Of a DNA stretch of 15,709 nucleotides, positions 1-7,057 are shown in pieces (within the stretch, counting starts at the first letter, position 1; every line of letters begins with the position of its first letter). A program made the translations under genes and the position numbers. Source of the DNA: Casp-actino8 sp965659595 (GTDB lineage: Bacteria; Actinomycetota; Acidimicrobiia; Acidimicrobiales; Ilumatobacteraceae). Location: NCBI GenBank assembly GCA_965659595.1, contig CBFHWN010000049.1:1-15709 (forward strand), in the 5' to 3' direction. The notes under the pieces were generated by a model. It was not told the DNA's origin and ran no database searches. It saw only the letters and a list, made by a program, of their open reading frames with translations.

Positions 1-288
1 GATCGTGAACTTTGCGCCCGGGTAGAGATCGGTGACCGCCTGCGCCATCACGTGGGCTGTCGAATGTCGCAACACGTGACGGCCCTCGTCGGAATCGGAG
101 GTGACGAGCCGAATCGAGTCGTCGTCGGTGAGTGACGTCGACAGGTCGCTCAGAGAACCGTTGACCTCGGCGGCAACTGCAGCCTTGGCCAGTCCTCGTG
201 AAATCGACAACGCAACGTCGAGGGCCGAGGAGTTCTCGTCGATGTCACGCCGAGAGCCGTCCGGGAGTTTGACCGAAATCTGTGCCAC
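1..288 (-). CDS. thrS: Threonyl-tRNA synthetase, N-terminal part (runs off left edge)
   Basis: The 96 visible codons read without interruption to the window edge. They give the N-terminal TGS domain (about residues 1-62, beginning VAQISVKLPDGS) and the start of the second, editing domain. The latter contains the HxxxH motif at H75 and H79 (RHSTAHVMAQAV), followed by LYPGAKFTI, a signature of threonyl-tRNA synthetases. The enzyme charges tRNA-Thr in the cytoplasm and clears mischarged Ser-tRNA-Thr at the HxxxH site. The catalytic and anticodon-binding domains lie outside the window. The start is the GTG at 288; no ATG is available upstream and no Shine-Dalgarno is visible. A TACACT hexamer lies 9 nt before the GTG, so a very short leader is likely. 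The gene begins 18 nt after the plsC stop on the same strand and may also be read from plsC. Identification is secure; the exact start is less so. Confidence 0.93.
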   Translation of the reverse strand, partial: MAQISVKLPDGSRRDIDENSSALDVALSISRGLAKAAVAAEVNGSLSDLSTSLTDDDSIRLVTSDSDEGRHVLRHSTAHVMAQAVTDLYPGAKFTI

Positions 289-297
289 GAGGACGAC

Positions 298-303
298 AGT
301 GTA
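298..303 (-). promoter_or_regulatory. Candidate -10 box (TACACT) for thrS
   Basis: On the minus strand TACACT fits the actinobacterial TAnnnT -10 pattern. It lies 9 nt upstream of the thrS GTG, which would leave a leader of about 3 nt. No convincing -35 was found. The box lies in the short plsC-thrS gap, so it would be an internal promoter. A six-base match is weak evidence by itself; the lack of a Shine-Dalgarno before thrS gives some support. Confidence 0.3.
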
Positions 304-306
304 CGG

Positions 307-1107
307 TCAGCGGCCGGCCGTCACCGATCCGTTTGATTCCGGCGCGGTTTCGGCCTCGTAAGGACCGTCGGAAGGATCGTCGCAAGGGCCGACGACGGTT
401 GCCACTGGTGTGCTCGAGTCGACGGGCTTTCCGGCGTACACGTTCTTGTAGACCTGGCCGGTCATTTCTCGAATTTCGAACATCACTTCGTCGATCATCG
501 ACCGCCAGCCTCGATGTTGCTCGGCTTCTGGCGTGCCTTCCGGGACGTGGCGTTCGGGACGCACCGGCGAGCCGATGGTGATCGAACACTGCTTGAACAA
601 CTTCGGAACCTTGGCATCCGGCGGTTGGATGAGATCTGTTCCGACGATTCCCACCGGATAGATCGGGCAACCGATACGAGCCGCAAGTCGCGCCGCGCCG
701 GTTCGGCCCTTGTAGAGGCACCCGTCGCGGGACCGCGTTCCCTCCGGGAACATGGCGAAGAGTTCTCCACGTTCGAGGACGGCGGACGCTGCGTCGAGAG
801 CTCCTTGACTCTTCTCTCCTCCGCTGCGATCGATCGGAATCATGCCGAGCATGGGAAACACGAACTTGGTCTTCCACGAATCCATGTATTCCGCCTTGCC
901 CACGAAGGACACATTGCGCGGTGACGTCATCATGATGAACGCCGAATCGAGAAAACTGATGTGGTTGGGACACAAAATGGCCGGACCTTCGTCTGGAAGT
1001 CGATCGAGTCCTTGGAAGTCGATCGACCAGAGTCGACGACCGATGGGTGCCACGACATGCCGCGCTCTGGTCTGAAGTTTTCCTGCGCCTTGCGTACGAA
1101 TGGCCAT
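307..1107 (-). CDS. plsC: 1-acyl-sn-glycerol-3-phosphate acyltransferase (PlsC/LPLAT family)
   Basis: This 266-residue protein has all four acyltransferase blocks in order. They are NHISFLD with catalytic H49 and D54, GMIPIDR (88-94), FPEGTRS (120-126, glycerol-phosphate binding) and YPVGIVG (150-156). Family members transfer a fatty acyl group to lysophosphatidic acid, giving phosphatidic acid at the inner face of the membrane. No strong transmembrane helix is evident, so attachment is probably peripheral. The start is the ATG at 1107, with GGGAGGT 3 nt upstream. The C-terminal 30 residues or so (after GEMTGQVYKNVYAGK-like sequence) are poorly conserved. The gene lies 143 bp downstream of mshC, with an inverted repeat between them, and 18 bp upstream of thrS. 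Some actinobacterial PlsC-like proteins acylate other lipids, so the acceptor is inferred from the family. Confidence 0.92.
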   Translation of the reverse strand: MAIRTQGAGKLQTRARHVVAPIGRRLWSIDFQGLDRLPDEGPAILCPNHISFLDSAFIMMTSPRNVSFVGKAEYMDSWKTKFVFPMLGMIPIDRSGGEKSQGALDAASAVLERGELFAMFPEGTRSRDGCLYKGRTGAARLAARIGCPIYPVGIVGTDLIQPPDAKVPKLFKQCSITIGSPVRPERHVPEGTPEAEQHRGWRSMIDEVMFEIREMTGQVYKNVYAGKPVDSSTPVATVVGPCDDPSDGPYEAETAPESNGSVTAGR

Positions 1108-1207
1108 GACACCTCCCTTCGAGACAAGACGTTACCGATGGCCTTGCGTTCAGAAAAGAGGTATGACCGAAACGACATCTTGTGTTCACATCGGCGTGAC
1201 CGAGGCC

Positions 1208-1232
1208 ATTTAGCGAAAAATCAGCGCTAAAT
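1208..1232. repeat. 8-bp perfect inverted repeat between mshC and plsC
   Basis: ATTTAGCG (1208-1215) and CGCTAAAT (1225-1232) are exact inverted copies with a 9-nt spacer. The element is unusually AT-rich for its surroundings. It begins 19 nt beyond the mshC stop and lies about 100 nt upstream of plsC. No uninterrupted T-tract follows the 3' arm on the minus strand, so a classical intrinsic terminator is not clearly supported. It could be a weak mshC terminator, an RNA hairpin in a read-through transcript, or an operator for a dimeric regulator of plsC. Confidence 0.55.
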
Positions 1233-1250
1233 CGCGGCGATCTGGATGGT

Positions 1251-2381
1251 TCAGTGCAGATCGATGCCAAGTACTGACGCAGCGGCATGAACGTTGTGGC
1301 CGCGCTTCGCCGCGTCGTCGATCAGCTCGATGGCGCCTGGGGTGTCGAGGTCGTCGTCGAGCCTCTTGCGAACCTCATCGAGAAGCGCGAAGTCCTCCGC
1401 ACCCGACACGACATCCGCCCATGCTCGAAGGCGCTCGGTGGCCTGGGGCATGAGCGAATCGTTCCATTCCCATTCGATTCGATAGTGATGGACGTGCACG
1501 GCGAGCCGAATCGCTCGTGGGTCCCACTCGCGACGCAGGGCGTCGACGAACACCAGGTTTCCCAGACTCTTCGACATCTTTTCACCGTGCATGAAGACCA
1601 TGGCCACGTGCATCCAATGCCGGACGAACGGAACGCCGGTCGCTGCTTCGCTCTGGGCTCGTTCACACTCATGGTGTGGGAAGATCAGATCGCTGCCTCC
1701 GCCGTGGAGGTCGATCGTCTCCCCCAGTTCGCGCAAGGCGAGGGCGCTGCACTCGATGTGCCAACCGGGTCGGCCAGGACCCCACATCGCCTCCCAGGCC
1801 GGTTCGTCGGGGGCCGACGGCTGCCAGAGCACGAAGTCCAAAGGATCTCGTTTGGCGGGATCGTCGACTGCTCCACCTCGCTGTCGGGCCAGATCGATCA
1901 TCTGCTCGCGTGAGTACTGACTGATCGACCCGAAGTCCGGGAACTTGGAGACGTCGAAGTAGACCGAACCGCCCGACTCGTAGGCGAAGCCGCGATCGAG
2001 GACCATCCCGATGAATCCTCGTATGTCGGGAATCGCCGACGAGGCACGCGGTGACGAATGAACGGGAAGAGCATTGAGCGCGAGCATGTCGCGTTCGAAC
2101 CGGGCCTCTTCGCCTGCTGCGAGATCGAGGTAGTGAACGCCGAGTTCGCGCGCTTTGGCGAACAGCGGATCGTCGACGTCGGTCACGTTTCGGACACAAC
2201 GAACTTCGTGGCCGTGGTCGATCAGCCGTCGTTGCAAAACGTCATAGGCGAGAAATGTTGAAGCGTGCCCGAGGTGGGTCGCGTCATACGGCGTGATGCC
2301 GCACGTGTACATCAGGACACGATGGTCGGGTTCGAACGGCACCACCTGTCGTCGGGCGGTGTCGTAGAGCCTCATGCTCAC
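1251..2381 (-). CDS. mshC: Mycothiol ligase: L-cysteine:1D-myo-inositol 2-amino-2-deoxy-alpha-D-glucopyranoside ligase
   Basis: MshC uses ATP to join cysteine to the amino group of GlcN-inositol, the third step of mycothiol synthesis. The fold is that of cysteinyl-tRNA synthetase. The TCGITPYDATHLGHA stretch (26-40) is the MshC form of the HIGH region and differs from the GPTVYD form of CysS. KMSKS is at 268-272. Likely zinc ligands are C27, C211 and the His pair at 236-237. The protein has 376 residues, slightly short for MshC, and lacks the tRNA-binding C-terminal domain of CysS, as expected. The GTG at 2381 overlaps the TGA of the upstream F420 reductase gene (GTGA), indicating translational coupling. 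An ATG two codons further in (2375) is the alternative start. A divergent CysS is the main rival identity, disfavoured by the motif and the length. Confidence 0.92.
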   Translation of the reverse strand: MSMRLYDTARRQVVPFEPDHRVLMYTCGITPYDATHLGHASTFLAYDVLQRRLIDHGHEVRCVRNVTDVDDPLFAKARELGVHYLDLAAGEEARFERDMLALNALPVHSSPRASSAIPDIRGFIGMVLDRGFAYESGGSVYFDVSKFPDFGSISQYSREQMIDLARQRGGAVDDPAKRDPLDFVLWQPSAPDEPAWEAMWGPGRPGWHIECSALALRELGETIDLHGGGSDLIFPHHECERAQSEAATGVPFVRHWMHVAMVFMHGEKMSKSLGNLVFVDALRREWDPRAIRLAVHVHHYRIEWEWNDSLMPQATERLRAWADVVSGAEDFALLDEVRKRLDDDLDTPGAIELIDDAAKRGHNVHAAASVLGIDLH

Positions 2382-3064
2382 GCGCCGGGAGTCTCCGCGT
2401 TCGTCGACGGCGTCTTGATGCCGGTCAGTTTCGGCGCAACCCGTGTCTTGTAGCGAACATTCAATTGCAGGAGAACCGCCGTGAAAGCTTCGATGGCCGT
2501 GGCATTCGAGAGCTCTCCGGCGTCGAGAGGGCGGCAGCCGGGAATCTTGGAGACGATGTCGGCGACCGTCGACAAGGCGTCGCTGTCGTCGCCGCAGATG
2601 AGGACATCGGAGTCGATCGGGTCACCGAGATGACCGAGTTCTTTGGCCGGCAAGTGATGGAAGGCGGCAACCACCCGACATTCGGGGACGGCCGCTTGAA
2701 CGTGAGCTGCGACACTGCCTCGAGGAGGGAGGAGAGGCTGAAACTCGCCCCCGACTCGTACGAGTGCATTGGCCATGCTGATCACGATCTTTCCCGTCAG
2801 CGCAACGGCGTTCTCCTGCGCGGTGGTAGCCGCCGAATCCCAGGGCGTTGCGATGACGACGAGATCGCAAGCGGCGGCACCGGCGTTGTCGCCGAAGTCG
2901 AGCATTCCGCTCAATTGCGGGAAACGACCGATCTGTTCGTCACGAGCCTCCATGGCTTTGTATTTCGATCGAGAGCCGATCACGACTGAATACCCGATCG
3001 ACGCCAAACGGGCGGCCAGGGCCGTTCCCGCCGGACCGGTTCCACCCAGAATTCCGATGCGCAT
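2378..3064 (-). CDS. npdG: F420H2:NADP+ oxidoreductase (NPDG/Fno family)
   Basis: The 228-residue protein opens directly with the glycine-rich dinucleotide loop MRIGILGGTGPAG, followed by VVIGSRS, where the Ser/Arg pair is the usual contact for the NADP 2'-phosphate. Later segments LVVIATPWD, VISMANAL and VVAAFHHLPA match the F420-dependent NADP reductase family. These enzymes pass hydride between reduced F420 and NADP in the cytoplasm. A TTG codon six residues upstream is also open, but the ATG at 3064 puts the Rossmann beta-strand at the N-terminus, as in family members. No good Shine-Dalgarno is visible. The gene overlaps mshC by 4 bp and diverges from fabI across 85 bp. F420 use by this organism is inferred from the family; no F420 biosynthesis gene is in the window. 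Confidence 0.85.
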   Translation of the reverse strand: MRIGILGGTGPAGTALAARLASIGYSVVIGSRSKYKAMEARDEQIGRFPQLSGMLDFGDNAGAAACDLVVIATPWDSAATTAQENAVALTGKIVISMANALVRVGGEFQPLLPPRGSVAAHVQAAVPECRVVAAFHHLPAKELGHLGDPIDSDVLICGDDSDALSTVADIVSKIPGCRPLDAGELSNATAIEAFTAVLLQLNVRYKTRVAPKLTGIKTPSTNAETPGA

Positions 3065-3137
3065 GGCGCAAGCCTGGCACAAGGTTCCGGCCGATCCGCA
3101 GTCCGTTGAGTCGAGCGAGCTCGGAGTCCCGTCCGAC

Positions 3138-3143
3138 TAGGTT
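3138..3143 (+). promoter_or_regulatory. Candidate -10 box (TAGGTT) for leaderless fabI
   Basis: TAGGTT fits the TAnnnT -10 pattern and ends exactly 6 nt before the fabI ATG. With the usual 6-nt spacing, transcription would start on the A of the ATG, giving a leaderless mRNA. No Shine-Dalgarno lies between 3138 and 3149, which agrees. No good -35 was found at 17-18 bp. The rest of the 85-bp divergent gap should hold the promoter of the F420 reductase gene, but none was recognised. Confidence 0.45.
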
Positions 3144-3149
3144 CGGGGC

Positions 3150-3917
3150 ATGCCCTTGCTCGACGGAAAAAAGATTGTGGTGACCGGTGTCCTCACCGAT
3201 GCATCGTTGGCGTTCGGTATCGCCCGCCTGGCGATCGACGAAGGCGCGGATGTCGTCCTGACCGGGGCCGGGCGTGCGTTGTCACTGACACGACGGACTG
3301 CTCGCAAGTTGGCCGCCGACGTTCCGGTACTCGAATTCGATGCCACGGTTCCCGAGCATGGTCCGGCCTTGCACGCCGCAATCGCCGAACGTTGGGATCA
3401 CGTCGACGGGATCGTCCACAGCATCGGCTACGCGCCCGAGGTGTGCCTCGGGGACGACTTCATGGCTGCTCAATGGGACGACGTCGCCACCGCGCTCAGA
3501 ATCAGTGCCTACTCCTACAAGTCCTTGGCCGAGGCGCTGTCTCCCTTGCTTCGTAAGGGTTCGTCGATCGTCGGCCTCGATTTCGACAACACGGTCGCCT
3601 GGCCCGCTTACAACTGGATGGGTGTGGCGAAATCAGCCCTCGAGAGCATCAACCGTTATCTGGCCCGCCAACTCGGTCCGAACGGTGTGCGGTGCAACCT
3701 GATCGCTGCCGGTCCGATTCGAACGATGGCGGCCAAGTCGATTCCCGCCTTTTCCACCTTCGAGGACGTATGGGACACACGAGCTCCACTCGGCTGGGAC
3801 GTCCACGACTCCGAGCCCGTGGCTCGCAGTTGTGTCGCTCTCCTGTCCGACTGGTTCCCCGCCACGACCGGATCGATGATTCACGTCGATGGCGGCTATC
3901 ACGCCACAGGTGCCTAG
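3150..3917 (+). CDS. fabI: NADH-dependent enoyl-[acyl-carrier-protein] reductase, InhA-like FabI
   Basis: This 255-residue short-chain dehydrogenase reduces trans-2-enoyl-ACP, the last step of each fatty-acid elongation cycle. The FabI-type nucleotide loop VTGVLTDASLAFGIA is at 11-25, and VHSIGY follows at 89-94. The catalytic Tyr-x6-Lys pair is Y154 and K161 in PAYNWMGVAKSAL. F145 in GLDFDN corresponds to the active-site Phe of mycobacterial InhA. AAGPIRT (186-192) and the C-terminal DWFPATTGSMIHVDGG also match InhA closely. The protein is about 14 residues shorter than InhA, mainly because the substrate-binding loop after AAGPIRT is shorter, which suggests normal rather than very long acyl chains (inference). 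The start follows a TAGGTT box, with no Shine-Dalgarno. It is a single-gene unit, divergent from npdG and convergent with the thiolase gene 35 bp away. Confidence 0.93.
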   Translation: MPLLDGKKIVVTGVLTDASLAFGIARLAIDEGADVVLTGAGRALSLTRRTARKLAADVPVLEFDATVPEHGPALHAAIAERWDHVDGIVHSIGYAPEVCLGDDFMAAQWDDVATALRISAYSYKSLAEALSPLLRKGSSIVGLDFDNTVAWPAYNWMGVAKSALESINRYLARQLGPNGVRCNLIAAGPIRTMAAKSIPAFSTFEDVWDTRAPLGWDVHDSEPVARSCVALLSDWFPATTGSMIHVDGGYHATGA

Positions 3918-3952
3918 CCTCGGCGCTTCACCCGCGGCCAGCGCTGGTCCGG

Positions 3953-5155
3953 TCAGCCGACCCTTTCGAGAATGTGCACTCCGCAGGCCGAGCCGAGTCC
4001 GATCACGTGGGCGAGACCGACTCTGGCACCCGCAATCTGACGATCGCCGGCTTCCCCTCGCAGGTGGTGGCAGACCTCCCAAATGTTGGCGATACCGGTC
4101 GCCGAAATCGGATGGCCTTTGGACTGCAGTCCGCCAGACACGTTGACCGGGGTCGAGCCATCACGCCAGGAAGCTCCCGACATGAAGAAGTCAACGGCTC
4201 CCCCTTCGGGGCAGAGCATGAGATTGTCGTAGTGAACGAGTTCGGCGGTGGCGAAACAGTCGTGAAGTTCGACGAGGTCGAGATCCTCGGGCCCGACGCC
4301 GGCTGTCTCGTAGGCGATCCTGGCCGCATTCCGCGTGAGTGTGTTGACATCGGGAAGGATCTGGCACGCCTCCTGATACGGATCGGTCGTGAGGACGGAC
4401 GCCGACACCTTGACAGCACGACGCTGCTGTTCGGGTGACAAGGTTTTCAGGACTTCCCCACTGGTGACGACCGCGGCAGCCGCGCCGTCGCAGTTGGCCG
4501 AACACATTGGCCGCGTGTTCGGGTACGCAATCATCATGTCGCCCATTATCTCTTCGAGCGTGAACTTCTTCTGGTACGCAGCGAGAGGGTTCAAGGTGGA
4601 ATGCGAGTGGTTCTTCTCCGAGATTCGGGCGAAGAGTTCGAAGGTCGCTCCTCCGTACTTGTGCCCGTATTCCATACCGACCTGAGCGAAGGTCCCTGGC
4701 ATGGTGTCGGTACCGATGCGACCATCGGTCGGCGCGATGGCACCGTAACGGCCCTTGGGCTCCCACTTCTTTCCGTCCTTTTTGGCCTGGCCGCCACCGC
4801 CGAGCAGACCGGCACCGGCCAATTTCTCGGCACCGACTGCAAGGCCCATGCGCACTTCGCCCGACTTGACCGCCATGATCGCGGTTCGCAAGGCCGTTGC
4901 TCCGGTCGCGCACGCGTTGGAGACGTTGTACACCGGTATTCCGGTCTGACCGATCTGCTTCTGGAGTTGTTGGCCGTAGCCACCCGCCCCCATGAGATTG
5001 CCGGCCGCCAGAATGCCCATGTCGGCCATGGTCACTCCGCCGTCGGCCAAGGCGGCCATCGCTGCTTGCGCACCGAGATCGACGATGTCGAGATCGGTGT
5101 GCTTACCGAACTTCGTCATCGAAATTCCGAGAATGTAGATGTCGTCCGATGCCAT
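3953..5155 (-). CDS. Thiolase, SCP2/lipid-transfer type (acetyl-CoA acetyltransferase family)
   Basis: The 400-residue protein carries the thiolase active-site set. The nucleophile is C82 in SNACATG, the catalytic His is H298 in HDCF, H348 lies in SKGHP, and the last conserved Cys is C391 in GSACG. These enzymes cleave 3-oxoacyl-CoA or condense acyl-CoA units. C82 argues for true thiolase chemistry, in contrast to Ltp2-type retro-aldolases that lack it. The ATG at 5155 is chosen because MASDDIYILGISMTKFG is a normal thiolase N-terminus and AAAGGA lies about 5 nt upstream; a longer open frame upstream is fortuitous. The DUF35 partner gene ends 59 bp upstream on the same strand, and such pairs usually form a complex. 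The substrate cannot be told from the sequence. The gene ends 35 bp from the convergent fabI stop; that gap contains the palindrome CCAGCGCTGG but no clear terminator. Confidence 0.9.
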   Translation of the reverse strand: MASDDIYILGISMTKFGKHTDLDIVDLGAQAAMAALADGGVTMADMGILAAGNLMGAGGYGQQLQKQIGQTGIPVYNVSNACATGATALRTAIMAVKSGEVRMGLAVGAEKLAGAGLLGGGGQAKKDGKKWEPKGRYGAIAPTDGRIGTDTMPGTFAQVGMEYGHKYGGATFELFARISEKNHSHSTLNPLAAYQKKFTLEEIMGDMMIAYPNTRPMCSANCDGAAAAVVTSGEVLKTLSPEQQRRAVKVSASVLTTDPYQEACQILPDVNTLTRNAARIAYETAGVGPEDLDLVELHDCFATAELVHYDNLMLCPEGGAVDFFMSGASWRDGSTPVNVSGGLQSKGHPISATGIANIWEVCHHLRGEAGDRQIAGARVGLAHVIGLGSACGVHILERVG

Positions 5156-5214
5156 GAGAGTCCTTTCTGGCGAGACCTGAGTCGTGCTGACGAGACGTGT
5201 GGATGAGGATGTGA

Positions 5215-5616
5215 TCAGGCGGGTTCGAACCCGAAGGCAACTGCTTCGACACCGTTGTCGTCGGGGCCGAGCGAGTAGGTGGAAAGGCGGACCTTCATGC
5301 CGAGAGACACGTTCTCGGGAGTCGCTTCGACATTGATGATGTTGCCGCGAACCGTGGTTCCACCACAGTCGATGATCGCGGCGACGAAAGGTACGGGAAC
5401 CCCAGGTGCGGCCATGGCGACGATCGTGAACGATCGAACGAAGCCATCGGTGGGCACGTCGACTTCGCGAAACGATGTTGCGAAACATGAGGCGCAGGCA
5501 TTTCGACGGTCGAAAAACCGAGCGCCGCACTTTTCGCATTCGTTGGCAACGAGGTGGGGAGTCGGATCGAGCCGAAGATACGAGACGATCGGGATGGCGC
5601 TAGATGTGGTGGTCAT
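5215..5616 (-). CDS. Zn-ribbon/OB-fold DUF35 protein, thiolase partner
   Basis: The 133-residue protein has a short N-terminal helix and then a rubredoxin-like zinc ribbon with four cysteines, C27-x2-C30 and C41-x2-C44. An OB-fold domain follows from about residue 50 to 125 (DGFVRSFTIVA, VPFVAAIIDCGG, NIINVE, LGMKVRL). DUF35 proteins bind SCP2-type thiolases or aldolases and help present the CoA-linked substrate; ChsH2 of mycobacterial steroid degradation and the archaeal thiolase/HMG-CoA synthase complex are known cases. It therefore probably works with the thiolase 59 bp downstream. The ATG at 5616 has GGAGGAT 4-5 nt upstream, a strong ribosome binding site. It has no catalytic residues of its own. 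The nitroreductase gene ends 53 bp upstream, so read-through from it is possible. Confidence 0.88.
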   Translation of the reverse strand: MTTTSSAIPIVSYLRLDPTPHLVANECEKCGARFFDRRNACASCFATSFREVDVPTDGFVRSFTIVAMAAPGVPVPFVAAIIDCGGTTVRGNIINVEATPENVSLGMKVRLSTYSLGPDDNGVEAVAFGFEPA

Positions 5617-5669
5617 GTCAATCCTCCGGACAGAACCCTACGACTCGCACCGTCCAACCAGGAAACCGG

Positions 5670-6368
5670 TCAGGCCATCGGACCCCAGGTCTCGTGATGG
5701 ACGACCTCGCTGGAACTTCGACGGGATCGGGTGACCGAACTACCAGAGGGCCGGTCGTCGGGGTGTCGGACGCCGATGAACACGAGTCCGACGCATTCGA
5801 TCCCGGCCGGAACTCCCCATGCCGACAAGGCCTCAGCCGGGTCGCGAAAGACCCCGGCGAACAGGGCTCCGTGCTGTGCGGCCTCGACGAGCAGGAGCAG
5901 ATTTTGGACCGCCATACCGGCGTCGGTGAACCAGTAGGGCACCCGCCAGCCTGACGGTCGGTCGAGTCCTCGACCCGACTTGTCGGAGTGTCCGTACCGC
6001 TCGACGTAAGCCGATGGGTCGACGAGCACGATGACGACACTCGTCGCTGCGAGGACGTCCGGTTTTCGTTCCGTCCACCACTCGAGTGAGCCGAGTTCTC
6101 CGAGAGTTGCCGACACGTCGGAACGAACCAGGAAGTGAACTCCCTGGGAGAATCCGGCTGAGGGAGCTCGGCGGGCCAGGTCGCACCACTCGACGATGTC
6201 GTCGGTCGACACGATGTGTTCGGTCCCATCGACAGAGAAGCGGCGTGTCATACGACGCCGGCGAATTACAGATCGCAGACGTTCCGCATCCGAGGGCGTC
6301 CGCTGGGACGGATCGTCGTTGGTCAGCTCAGTCGTCCCAACTTCGCCAGATCCTCGGCCATCGTCCAT
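5670..6368 (-). CDS. Nitroreductase-family FMN oxidoreductase
   Basis: The 232-residue protein has the nitroreductase layout. The FMN-phosphate-binding stretch is IRRRRMTRRFS (35-45), followed by RRAPSAGFSQGVHFLV (66-81). The central dimer helix is WFTDAGMAVQNLLLLVEAA (146-164), and GALFAGVF (167-174) covers the flavin. The family uses NAD(P)H to reduce nitro compounds, quinones, enones or dehalogenation substrates; the APSAGF segment also resembles BluB. The substrate is unknown. The ATG at 6368 is the only good start before the FMN motif, since the next Met is at residue 40. It lies inside the upstream gene, overlapping it by 46 bp, with no Shine-Dalgarno, so translational coupling is likely. 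The first 28 residues are polar and probably disordered. The C-terminal tail (SGSSVTRSRRSSSE) is also of low complexity. Confidence 0.8.
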   Translation of the reverse strand: MDDGRGSGEVGTTELTNDDPSQRTPSDAERLRSVIRRRRMTRRFSVDGTEHIVSTDDIVEWCDLARRAPSAGFSQGVHFLVRSDVSATLGELGSLEWWTERKPDVLAATSVVIVLVDPSAYVERYGHSDKSGRGLDRPSGWRVPYWFTDAGMAVQNLLLLVEAAQHGALFAGVFRDPAEALSAWGVPAGIECVGLVFIGVRHPDDRPSGSSVTRSRRSSSEVVHHETWGPMA

Positions 6369-6982
6369 CCGTGAACGATGAGGACGCCCCCTTTGAGATC
6401 CGTGACTTCGGAGAACAATTCCGCCACGTCACTCGGGATCTTGTCGGGTTTCGCAGTTTCGTGATCGAGGAAGCCCGAGCGACCCGCCTTCGCCACGACG
6501 AAGGTCTTCTCGTCGTACTGGGACTCGACGCCGAATCGTTTCGCAAGGCGGCGCCCCCAGGCCCGCTCCTCGCCGACCGCTCGGTGTCCGGGGCGGGGTA
6601 TCAATTCCGACAGGTGACGAAAGGCTTCGAGTCCCCCGGCGTCGGCGAAACGGCTGCCGACCACCACGTCCTCGTCGGGGAAGGCCATGAGAGCCCGATG
6701 AAAGGCCTCGGCCATCAGACCGCGGAGTGCCTGGTCGCGCTTCGACGTCCGCTTGACGCTGAGCAATCCGATCAGCACACACGGAGTTCCTCCGATGCGT
6801 TCGAGGGTCGAAAACGTGAAGCCGTGCAGCTTCGACCCGTCTCGGGCGGTGGTGACGAGGACCCACTCGTCTTTAGCCACGGAAAGAGCTCCGATGTCGA
6901 ACGAGCCGCCCATGAAGGCCATCTCTTCGAGCTCGGCCTCGGTGAGTGCCATGCTGTCCTTGGTCTCGACATCGAACGCCAT
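6323..6982 (-). CDS. Uncharacterised 219-residue protein, possibly GNAT-like
   Basis: I do not recognise this protein from specific motifs. From about residue 38 the order of strands and helices resembles a GNAT acetyltransferase core. EWVLVTTARDG is followed by KLHGFTFSTLERIGG, PCVLIGLLSVKR, the helix DQALRGLMAEAFHRAL, DEDVVVGSRFA and EAFRHLSEL. A classical acetyl-CoA loop (R/Q-x-x-G-x-G/A) is not evident, so this is topology only. The C-terminal third (AELFSEVTDLKGGVLIVHGW) is less typical. There are no transmembrane segments or signal peptide. The ATG at 6982 is chosen because GGGGGGAGG lies 9 nt upstream; the frame stays open a further 36 codons, but that part reads like non-coding sequence. 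It lies 104 bp downstream of dnaE, and its 3' end overlaps the nitroreductase gene by 46 bp. Confidence 0.72.
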   Translation of the reverse strand: MAFDVETKDSMALTEAELEEMAFMGGSFDIGALSVAKDEWVLVTTARDGSKLHGFTFSTLERIGGTPCVLIGLLSVKRTSKRDQALRGLMAEAFHRALMAFPDEDVVVGSRFADAGGLEAFRHLSELIPRPGHRAVGEERAWGRRLAKRFGVESQYDEKTFVVAKAGRSGFLDHETAKPDKIPSDVAELFSEVTDLKGGVLIVHGWTMAEDLAKLGRLS

Positions 6983-7057
6983 TGGTGCGGGCCTCCCCCC
7001 TAGTTGCGACGCGGAATCACCCGCTCTCCCCTCCATTGTGCCAAATGGCAGGAGCCG

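Noticed and set aside
994..1026. TGGAAGTCGATCGA present twice, 19 bp apart, inside plsC
   Set aside because: The copies fall in different codon phases of a conserved coding region, and TCGATCGA is frequent throughout this DNA, so chance is the simplest explanation.
1180..1200. TCAC-N6-GTGA-like symmetry upstream of plsC
   Set aside because: The half-sites are in the opposite order to a CRP site and match at only four bases each.
245..1288. A 347-codon minus-strand frame overlapping plsC and thrS
   Set aside because: It runs out of frame through PlsC catalytic motifs and the ThrRS TGS domain; its sequence is Arg-rich and low in motif content.
3918..3952. Palindrome CCAGCGCTGG between fabI and the thiolase gene as a terminator
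   Set aside because: The palindrome has no spacer, so a hairpin would have at most three pairs around a tight loop, and no U-tract follows.
6086..7003. A 305-codon plus-strand open frame opposite the nitroreductase and unknown gene
   Set aside because: Composition is that of a shadow frame, and the minus-strand genes have flavin motifs and ribosome sites.
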